Below are positions 56,037 to 64,000 of a DNA stretch of 64,000 nt, piece after piece. The position numbers and the translations under genes are program-made. The notes beneath the pieces were generated by a model, which saw only the letters and a list, made by a program, of their open reading frames with translations, was not told the DNA's origin and made no database searches. The DNA lies in contig NC_043742.1 in the NCBI RefSeq assembly GCF_004337985.1, positions 7,440,641-7,504,640 of the forward strand, in the 5' to 3' direction. How positions within the stretch are numbered: the first letter of the stretch is position 1; each line of letters opens with the position of its first letter. The stretch is from Pyricularia pennisetigena. Its lineage: Eukaryota; Ascomycota; Sordariomycetes; Magnaporthales; Pyriculariaceae.

Positions 56037-57011
56037 ATGGTGTCAACCGTCCAGTATCACAACACGCCACAGGCTCCACGCCCAGCAACCGTCATCCCCG
56101 CGCACATACAACCATTGCAAAAGAAAGCCTACATACCATACCCGACATTCCTCCTCCACGGCGGCGGCAGCGATTCGAGCACCAGCCACGATGACGATTT
56201 GCCATGGATCCTGATATCGACGTCGGCATCGGAGGCGCCCCGCCAGTCGTCGTATCCAAAGTCGAGACAGCACGTACGGGCTCCCGCGCCGGCACAAGCA
56301 CAGCGACCGCAGGCCACCGGCCCCATGCGCTACTGCTCGCAGACCTTCCACGAGCACAGGAGGCTTACGAGGAAGCCCATGTCTGCCGACCTGCATTCGC
56401 TGTACAGCCTGCACAGCGACGACGGCAGCACAAGAAGGGGCGACGACCTCCAACGCGCGGATAGCCTCAGCGGCGCGAGCAGAACCAGCAGGAGCAGCAG
56501 CGCTTGCTCCAGAAGTGATAGCAACAGCAGCTCTAGGACCGCCAGCAGTTGTTACAGCAACGAGAGCGTCAGCGGCGGCAGCGGCAGCGGGAGCTCCATC
56601 GACTCGCTGCCATCACAACAGGGGCGGAGGCGGGAGTGGCGCAATTCACTGCCACTAGAGCATGAGCAGAGACAGGAATGGCACGACCCGCTGCACGACA
56701 TCATGGCCGGCACCTGCTCGTCCGATACGGGAGCCAGCTTCTTTGCCAGGAGGGCGGCGAGCAGTATAGTCAGCGAGTCACCGCCGCCGCCGCCGCCGCC
56801 GCCGCAAAGGAACGTCGCTAGAGGTGATACGTACATGCCGACACCAGCCGAGATGTCGCCGAGGGGAATCCTGAGGTTCGCGTCGTCGCAAAAGCCCAGC
56901 AGGAAAAGAGTGTCGTTCAAGAGAGATCCAGAACTGGAGGAGCCGATGGGGTTGCAGGAGCGTAGTTCTTCCGAATGGGAGGTTCTGGAAGAGCCTTTGT
57001 GGGCGATGTAA
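56037..57011 (+). CDS. Low-complexity hypothetical protein
   Basis: A single open frame of 324 residues from the ATG at 56037. It is rich in Ser, Arg, Pro and charged residues and appears largely disordered: serine tracts (RSSSACSRSDSNSSSRTASS), a proline run of eight (encoded by CCG repeats near 56780-56804) and basic patches. The C-terminal part SPRGILRFASS...SRKRVSFKRDPELEEP resembles a short conserved motif found at the ends of some fungal regulatory proteins, including an RVSF sequence, the consensus docking motif for protein phosphatase 1. That would fit a phosphatase-interacting protein, but this is only a motif match. No signal peptide or membrane segment. Confidence 0.6.
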   Translation: MVSTVQYHNTPQAPRPATVIPAHIQPLQKKAYIPYPTFLLHGGGSDSSTSHDDDLPWILISTSASEAPRQSSYPKSRQHVRAPAPAQAQRPQATGPMRYCSQTFHEHRRLTRKPMSADLHSLYSLHSDDGSTRRGDDLQRADSLSGASRTSRSSSACSRSDSNSSSRTASSCYSNESVSGGSGSGSSIDSLPSQQGRRREWRNSLPLEHEQRQEWHDPLHDIMAGTCSSDTGASFFARRAASSIVSESPPPPPPPPQRNVARGDTYMPTPAEMSPRGILRFASSQKPSRKRVSFKRDPELEEPMGLQERSSSEWEVLEEPLWAM

Positions 57012-57553
57012 AGTCTTTGGTGAATGCTTTTGGCGTTTCAGCTTTTGGTCATGGACGGCGGGCGCTTGTATTTCCAGTGTGTATGTTGATTCCCAGCTAA
57101 TGACTGGCACTAGCTGCCACACGATTTATACGATTCTATAAGTGTTCGTATGGCTGTTTCTGTGATGTAATGAATCGTAAAACATATACGACAATCGCTA
57201 TTCGAGTCGAAAGCCTGCGCACAGGCACGACTGGTACGTGTGGCAGCACGGTCGTGTTGTTCTCATAGCTCTAGAATAAATGGGCATCATAGTCATAGCA
57301 CTCATGGCAACCCAGCAGGGTCATTGTCGGCAGAAACCCACTATGCCAGCAGGCTGCTTCCACAGACAAATACAACGGAGGTCTGTGGAGAGGCAAGGCG
57401 TTGCACAGCCCAGATTTGGTAAATAAACCAGGAGTGAGGATACTGGCTGGCCCACCCAATTGGGGACATTTCTGGTCACATATCAAGATAAAGAGTTCGA
57501 ACGTGGAGCATGGAAATATGCCTAACACAAGGCTGCTTCACCAAGTAGCGCGT
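57012..57553. other. Convergent intergenic region
   Basis: Between the 3' ends of the low-complexity gene and the F-box gene. Nothing recognised. Confidence 0.5.
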
Positions 57554-58740
57554 TCAGGGGGCCCGCACATCGCTTGCCTCCGAGTCTCCGCGCCCCCTTG
57601 GTTGTTGCAAAACTGTATTCGCAATGATGTTTTGCACCTCCCTTTCGTGCTGCTCGGCAGGTACGTAGAGATACTTCTTTTCGTCGCCACTCCAGCTTCG
57701 ATTCGGAACATACGCCTGGAATCACCATCAACACCTGATTATCAAAGCGGCATAATATCATTGAAACTTACCTCGAGCATGTAATAGGTGTCGCGATGAT
57801 ACGGCCAATCGATGGTGGGCGGACCGCTCCTTTCAAGAAAAGCATCCGTCTCGGACCGCGCGTCCTCGTCCGTAAGCAGGTAACGCCTTCTCTTGTTTCC
57901 CTTGTTCGCCGCGTGCCTCCGGATCGATCGGACCGTGGTGGCCAGGTGCAGCTCGAGGATGCGGGCATACCACAGCGGGTCCCGGTCTACAACAGCCTTG
58001 TTGACGATGGCCGCGTGCCGTGCCACAAGCTCCGTGTTCCACCGAGGAGCTTGCCACGACTTGAACATGGGAATAGGCTCCCCAGCGTCCAAATGGCTTT
58101 GCCAGTAGGCAAAGTCGACGATTATGTTGAGCCCGATCCAGCGTATGGTGCACGTCACGCAGTCGCACAGCGAGTCTGGGTCGGGCCGTCCAACATGCGG
58201 TAGGTGTGACGGGTGGTTGTACAACCGCCAGGTCCTGCCCCAGCCACGACTACGCTGTCGTCCCTGCTCCTCCTGCGGCTGGTTCCCGCGCTCCCACTGC
58301 TGGTCGTCCTTCTGCGCCACAAGTCGCATCTGTCCGCCGCCCACGTCGGCCTTGACGGCAGCGCGTTGCGTGTCGTCGAGATCGGCCAGTCTGGCGGGTA
58401 ATCGGAAGCATTTCTGTAGGCACGGGTATCGTAGGCTGATGATCCGCCGGGATATGGTCTCGCTTTCGGCGCGTATAAAGTCGTGGAGGGGTCGGTTGAC
58501 TCGCATGAGCGCGTACATGTCGCTCGGCCGGACGAGGGAAAAGATGTCAATCAAGAGCTCGTGCGGCAGATCCATGATGACCTTGGGCCGAGAGGCGAGC
58601 TTCTCAAGTCGTTTTTGGTTCTTCTTCTGCTTGCGGTCCGTTCTGCGCGAGTGCAGCTCAAGTCTGGCTGTCGTGTCGATGAGTTCGTCATCGCTGGGGG
58701 AATCGTCCGTCGGTGTTGGAGGGCGTTTGGATTTTGGCAT
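57554..58740 (-). CDS. F-box domain protein
   Basis: Two exons (58740-57772 and 57715-57554) give 376 residues. I chose the ATG at 58740 (MPKSKRPPTP) because the frame upstream, although open to 58977, lacks recognisable protein character. A charged N-terminal segment with RRTDRKQKKNQKRLEKL (basic, possibly nuclear-localising) precedes an F-box at about 56-98 (MDLPHELLIDIFSLVRPSDMYALMRVNRPLHDFI). F-boxes bind Skp1 and place the protein in SCF ubiquitin ligases. The body has CDCVTCTIRW, a Cys pair seen in one family of fungal F-box proteins with unknown targets. The 56-nt intron (GTAAGT...CCAG) joins YYMLE to AYVPNRSWSGDEKKYLYVPAE, which is clearly coding. Target proteins cannot be inferred. 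Confidence 0.85.
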
Positions 58741-59230
58741 TTTGTCTTCTGGCGAGGGGGTAGAGTCAAGAGAACAGATGAAGCGATTAACGGTGGAGGC
58801 GTATGCTAGCTGGCAGTTGTATAATTCTGGTAGCTTTTCCATCACTGAAAAAGGCGCATTTCTGAATTTCAGCTGGAGGTGACGGCGGCGAGTTCTGACG
58901 TATCGCACCCACTTAGCGGCCACTTGATGCCTAAATGGACCCTGCGAACTGCTGAAAGCTGGGGGATTGCCCCACATTCAGAATATGCTTGTATCGACGC
59001 TGGACGGTTTCCCACCTTCCCATGTTAATTTGGGTGACACTCAACCTTCAGACTCAAAATCCCACCAACGCACTTTGATTATCCGTTTGCGACGAATTAT
59101 GCCGTGGTCGATCTTTAAAATAGAACGCCAATATGATTGATTCAGGAAACCTTCTTTTTGAGCCTACTAAACTTTTACAGCCTCCAGACAATCCCTCTCA
59201 CAACCTGAAGCCAGAAATTCCATCCACCAC
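58741..59230. other. F-box gene upstream region
   Basis: Promoter of the F-box gene and 3' flank of the DUF4360-type gene. An alternative in-frame upstream ATG at 58977 exists for the F-box gene. Confidence 0.5.
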
Positions 59231-59830
59231 TCAGCATCTCCTCCACTTGAACACCAACTTCTCAGACTTGACATCAAAGTTGCTCGCGCCTTGATCCAAC
59301 AGAGCGACCCTGAAGTTGACGTTGAGAATATCCCCATCAGACCTGGTGGTGCATGAGCTCCACAAGGTGCTTGGTGCCGCGCGGATTTCCTCCGGGGCAC
59401 TGCTGTCGACGCTTTTGCCGTTGCGGAACGTCCCCTGCGACGAGACCGTGTCTGAAGCTTGCTGTGAGAAGAAGACAGTTGTGAAGTGGTCGAGCGAGTC
59501 GCCGGCTGCGATCTTGCCCTTGCCAGTCACCAGTACCTCGGACACGGCAACCTGCCATCCGGCCCCGACTCCGGCCGTGTTAATGTGGGCCTGGCAGTTG
59601 GCCGTGCGCGACTTTGCCGGGTATGTGGATGCCTGGAAGTCGTCAAAGCTGAAAGAGAGACCGTCGCTGTCCGACTCGGTGACGCGGGGCGAGTTGCTTT
59701 GCGGACAGCCGTTGCCAGAGAAGGTGACGGATTTGATGGCCGGCGTGGACTCTGAGGTGTCGGCGGGCGCTGCCGTGGCAAGTGTTGCGAGTCCGGCAAG
59801 TACCGCGATGAGTTGCGTGAGGGGTGCCAT
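59231..59830 (-). CDS. Secreted DUF4360-type protein
   Basis: Single exon, 199 residues, start at 59830. Residues 1-20 are a signal peptide ending ATAAP. The mature protein has SVTFSGNGCPQSN near the N-terminus, SFSFDDFQAS, four cysteines (GNGCPQ, ANCQAH, SSCTTR and the terminal WRRC) and a beta-rich composition. This pattern is that of the fungal/bacterial DUF4360 family of secreted proteins of unknown function, by remembered motif. It probably forms a disulfide-stabilised beta-sandwich outside the cell. No membrane or GPI signal. Confidence 0.75.
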   Translation of the reverse strand: MAPLTQLIAVLAGLATLATAAPADTSESTPAIKSVTFSGNGCPQSNSPRVTESDSDGLSFSFDDFQASTYPAKSRTANCQAHINTAGVGAGWQVAVSEVLVTGKGKIAAGDSLDHFTTVFFSQQASDTVSSQGTFRNGKSVDSSAPEEIRAAPSTLWSSCTTRSDGDILNVNFRVALLDQGASNFDVKSEKLVFKWRRC

Positions 59831-62557
59831 GGCGACGTGGTGGTCACAGAATTGAGAGATGTCTTTATGCCAAGTGGTTGTTTGATGAGACGGTATGTTC
59901 TGTTGTCGATGGCTTCTTGAGCTTTGTCCGTCCAGTTGCGCTGGGACTTGTCAGTCGTTTTATAGACGACCCCATTTGCCTGTCTCTATTTGATGTTCCC
60001 ATCGGTGTGGCTGTTAATATCGCCAGTCGTTCCATGGCGCGAGAGATACTCCCGCTTTTCCGCAAGTGCTGTCGCCGGGAAAGGAAATCCATCTTTTCCA
60101 TTTACAACATACCCTTGAACTCCTCATGAATTTGGATCTAGACTTATGCCTGGCACTTCATCCAGGGTCTTCAGCCAAGAACCGATCTCACCTGGATTAA
60201 ACCCTGCAGTCCGGGTATACAGGAAAGGTATTCGTGGCAAAGAATTTGGTCCGCCGAAGGCACAGTTCATGCCCTTGTCGTCTGCATTTATCCAGATTGC
60301 GTACCATATCAACCCCTGCACCCAACGCCTGTTTCTCCAGCTCTCGGGGCCTTTTAATCTTTCTTCATGGAAAAGCCCGACCCTAAAATAGCAAATTGGA
60401 GAATTAACTGCAGCCAGCACCAAACTTCCTCTCCCACGGTCTAGACCTGGCCATACAACCGCCAGATCACGGTCGCACCGTCCTTTGGAGTCAAGGCACG
60501 ATCTCCGGCGGAGTTTTGCCACACCTTCCGGACCTAGTGATTCGCAGGGCAAGGAAATATCGCGGAGGCAAATAAAAATATTGACTAGGGCTGTCTTCAC
60601 ACTCGACCTGGGTTGTCTAGTGGCAACCTATGGATATAGGCGATGCATGTTTCGGCCATATCAATATAAAAATGCCGGCGGCAGCTATTAGCAAGGTGTT
60701 TTGATTGCCAGCATCTTTACATCCAGGCGTGAACAATTTTTTGCAGGCTCGCAGCACAGAACCAATCTCAAGGTGGCGAGTTGATACCAGACAACCTGTT
60801 AGGTGGGCTTTTATGATGGGACATAGTATGACGGGATCCCTTCTTGCAGATGCTTGTTTGTATTGGTTTTGACGGTATTTTGGTTGAGCTATACTGCCCT
60901 GCTGTCTCCCGCTGTCTGGCCGCCCTCGCTACCTCTTGACGGTATAGCATCAGGCACCCTTGATGCAAAAACCATACCAAAACCTGATTTTACTCGCCAC
61001 GCTTAAATTGTCAGCGGGCCAGGCATTTGGATGGCTGCATTATGGGACCTATCGTGCCGTCACTGCAACTAATGAATATTTCTGGGCTGGGCCGGGTGGC
61101 TTCTGACAGCGGCTGGCTGCCGCTCCATCGAGGAAGTGATTGTGCCTCCTTACTATTGGAGATAAAAAAAAAAAAAAACAGGGAACAGAGACCGCGAGGT
61201 AGCTCGCACTCAAAGTCGCATGAGGCTGTCTGGATTTCTCGGTCCATTTCGTCGTACATTTATAACGAATGGCCAAGAAGCAGGAAAGCGAATTGCGAAT
61301 GGCTTTAGGCGACATCGCAGGTAAGAATATAGAATCAGAAGCAGAAAAACACCTGCTATTCTGGAGTACCACTTATTCCCAACCAGGAACGAAGAACAAG
61401 CCTCGCAGAGCGGAGGTAAGGTTGTTCCTCTGCCGACTTTGGGCTGATGTTACACAGAGATCCTCAGCCATATCCCTATGATATATTACACGGAGTAGCT
61501 CCTCCAACAGCCGTCGGTACTCACGCATCGAATTTCTAGACTGCGTGCATCGATGATTTGGCATCAATGCACAGAAGTACCAGCCACGTGGATTGGACCC
61601 TGCAGATATATGGTGTCATTCACTCGGGACTCCCTTTGAGTGGATGTTATTGAAGCTCATGGCCGTTCATCTTCCAAGCCGACGATGTTGCCAATGTTGC
61701 TTGCACAAAGCAATTTCGCAGTAAACAGCCGATAGCAGCTGGCCTCGGAGCCAGGCCTTTGCTGTGATAAGCATGGATTTTACCTGGGAGCATGCAAACA
61801 TGTTATCAGCTCTCACTGTGAATATCCCGTTCCTGACGCTTGCTGCATGGTGGCGAGGCTGACGAGTCTTCCACCGGCTCACGGCTGCAAACAAACAACG
61901 AAAGACGCTTGGCATGCCAGGAACCCAGGTTGGCTCAGCCAGTCAAGCCAAGCATCATTTCGAAATCTTGGCAACATCCCCAAAACTTCTCCAACCCCGC
62001 AGCAAAGGATTTCCCCCCCAAAAAACCTCCTTCCTGTTCCTCAATGGCGTGCCAAGATGCCGGGTTCCACCCACTTGCTGATATCTTGAGATATCTACCA
62101 ATTCCAGCCGGCCTCTTTGTACCCAACCTGGCGGTATCCGCAATAAACCGCGGCCTGCCTCTTTTGGAAATTCGCAAGGCAATTTTCGCCAACGCCGAGC
62201 CGAACGAACAAGCTGGTGCGGAGACATCAGGGTTCGCGTAGGTGGTTTGATTCGGCAGGCAGAGCCGAAAGAATTGCAGGACAAAATGGCGGTTTGCTAT
62301 TGTGCACCGCGGCAACCCTAGCTCACTGATCTACCATAAAAAGGTTCATTAGAGAGCGGCCCCCCCTCGTGCTACCATGATGGTCTTCTCTTCCCGTCTC
62401 ACCTCGACATCCACAAGTCGCAGCCGTCCAGCTTCCCAGAAGCTACCTCCGAGATTGCCAAGCCAAGGATTGACGAAAGTCGCCTTGTAGTTTTGGACAA
62501 ATAGTGCCCTCCCTTCATTGGTAGAGTTGACACTTTTATTTCGGACCTCACGACACG
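59831..62557. other. Gene-poor intergenic stretch
   Basis: About 2.7 kb with only short frames and no domain, repeat family or transposon end recognised. The right end (62500-62557) is the promoter/leader of the next gene. Confidence 0.5.
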
Positions 62558-64000
62558 ATGCGCTACTCATTTGTTCTTGCCGCTGCGACGGCCGTCTTTG
62601 GCGCCGAGATGGCCAAGGATGAGGCCAGGGCTGCCGAACTGTACGACTCAGGCAAGATTCACGAGCAGCTCATGATGAAGAAGATTGTGAGTTTGTTGTT
62701 TGCCGGTGGTCAGAGAAGGTTCAATAACCGGTTTGCAAGTTGGTCTAATGTCTAACATGTCAATTTCCCGCTTAAAAGTCTCAATGGCAAGCCGACGAGC
62801 AGGCCGGTCTCATGGACTCGACCCAGTGGCCCCGTCTCAACTACACCAAGTGCGTCGACGGCTTCGCCCAGGCCATTCCCGACAGCCCTCTGCACAAGTT
62901 CAGGTGCAAGAACATCGACCTGTACGACTTTATCAACCATGCCACTCTCGGCTCACCCAACACCGACTACCGTGGCAAGTCGGGTGCTTCGTCGTGGGGC
63001 TGGTGGGATGTTGAGACTGGCCGGGAGTTCATTGGTGAGTTTGCAAACGGTCATTTGTTCAGTAGGATAGTTGCTCCATACTAACTTTCAACAGCTACTG
63101 GCATGTACGATGGAGTGGGCTTCATCGAGGTCCTTCCCACCGGAAGGATGCGCCACGTTGGGTTTCTGTGCGTATATTCTTTCCTACCTACGTCCACATC
63201 AAGGGTGGAAAAAAATCATGACTAACAATTTTGCAGTCCCAAGTTTGCCCCAGTCGCCGACCGTGCCTACTGGACTGAGATCCGCTCGTACCAGCACTAC
63301 ATGGTCATTGGAAGCGAGCTTGAGGGCAACGGTGTACAGATCTTTGACATGAAGAAGCTCCTCACCGTTACCGATGCTGAGGCTCCCGTTCTTTTCACCA
63401 ACGCCAAGGATATCACTGGCCACTTCAATGCTACCCTTCCCCTTGGAAGCACCCACAACATTGTGATCAACGAGGAGGCCAAGTACGGCGTTGCTGTCGG
63501 CGTGCGCCCTAGGGGCCAGTACTGCAACGGTGGTCTGCACTTTTTCAGTCTGGAGGACCCCTCAAACCCGGTGGAGCTTGGCTGCGATGTAAGTTGACCT
63601 TTTGCGACTATGGTGAGCAAAACAAAACAGTTGGCTGATTTGACACACGAACAGGGCCAAGACGGATACGTGCACGATGCTCAGTGCCTTATCTATCGCG
63701 GTCCCGATGAGCGGTACCAGGGCCGTGATATCTGCTACGGCTACAACGAGGATTCACTGACGATGTAAGCCCTTCCTATTGCCTACTGTGACCAGCTTCA
63801 TCCCCGAATTGTCAGCTGACTGCTATTCCTTGCAACAGTTACGACGTTACCGATAAACGCAACTCCAAGATCATCTCTATTACCTCATACACCGGCGCCA
63901 GCTACACCCACCAGGGTTGGGTCAACGACGTCAACTGGCAAGAGTGGCTGTTTATGGATGACGAGTACGATGAGGAGGAGCTGAACGGACCCGCTTCCGA
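62558..64000 (+). CDS. Secreted LVIVD / choice-of-anchor-B-type protein, 5' part
   Basis: First six exons of a secreted protein that continues past the window: 62558-62686, 62779-63034, 63095-63167, 63237-63588, 63655-63764 and 63839 onward, about 360 residues so far. Residues 1-15 form a signal peptide. The body resembles the LVIVD-repeat, beta-propeller-like proteins annotated in fungi as regulatory P-domain or choice-of-anchor-B proteins. Signature parts are NHATLGSPNTDYRGKSGASSWGW, GVGFIEVLPTGRMRHVGF, THNIVINEEAKYGVAVG, YVHDAQCLIYRGPDERYQGRDICYGYNEDSLTIYDVTD and YTHQGWVNDVNWQEWLFMDDE. The function is unknown; a cell-surface or extracellular role is inferred. The join after exon 5 (AT|TTAC) keeps SLTIYDVTD continuous. 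Introns are 60-92 nt. Confidence 0.85.

Noticed and set aside
58741..58977. Upstream ATG (58977) for the F-box gene
   Set aside because: The 79 extra residues lack recognisable character, and the MPKSKR start at 58740 looks like a natural N-terminus; kept only as an alternative.

Overview
The window is about 64 kb of nuclear DNA from a filamentous ascomycete, most likely a Sordariomycete. Genes carry short GT-AG introns of about 55-145 nt, intergenic spaces are long, and a complete quinic-acid (qa/qut) cluster of the Neurospora/Aspergillus type is present. An intact 1.86-kb Fot1/Pot2-like DNA transposon and a 6-kb Tad-clade LINE make the Magnaporthales (Pyricularia, Gaeumannomyces or a relative) a reasonable guess. 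That placement is an inference, not a proof. All gene models were spliced by eye from splice signals, reading frame and family resemblance.

Left part (1-20 kb): the 5' exons of an MFS transporter run off the left edge (minus strand). After an empty stretch comes an F-box-like gene (3332-11047) split by a full-length two-ORF LINE (4073-10083). The LINE is flanked by a 16-bp target-site duplication, and removing it with one copy of the duplication restores the host reading frame. Next are a secreted GH131 glucanase (12761-13887, minus) and the complete clathrin heavy chain gene (14533-19784, minus).

Middle (20-37 kb): the intact Pot2-like element (20855-22712) lies about 1.1 kb upstream of the clathrin start codon. 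Beside it is a small secreted four-cysteine protein of unknown function. A 4.6-kb gene-poor stretch follows. Then come a membrane-anchored multicopper oxidase, an MDR-type oxidoreductase, a small predicted mitochondrial protein, an intron-containing tRNA-Glu(CTC) and a predicted GPI-anchored secreted protein.

Quinate cluster (37.8-55.3 kb): activator qa-1F (minus), repressor qa-1S (plus), quinate permease qa-y (plus), 3-dehydroshikimate dehydratase qa-4 (minus), quinate/shikimate dehydrogenase qa-3 (plus), catabolic type II 3-dehydroquinase qa-2 (minus), and the inositol-monophosphatase-like qa-x/qutG (plus). Together they import quinate, oxidise it to 3-dehydroquinate, dehydrate that to 3-dehydroshikimate and then to protocatechuate. 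They also encode the activator/repressor pair that senses quinate. Three divergent pairs share promoters. A near-perfect QA-1F-type palindrome sits in the qa-4/qa-3 promoter.

Right part (55-64 kb): a low-complexity hypothetical protein, a second F-box protein, a secreted DUF4360-type protein, a gene-poor stretch, and the 5' six exons of a secreted LVIVD / choice-of-anchor-B-type protein that runs off the right edge.
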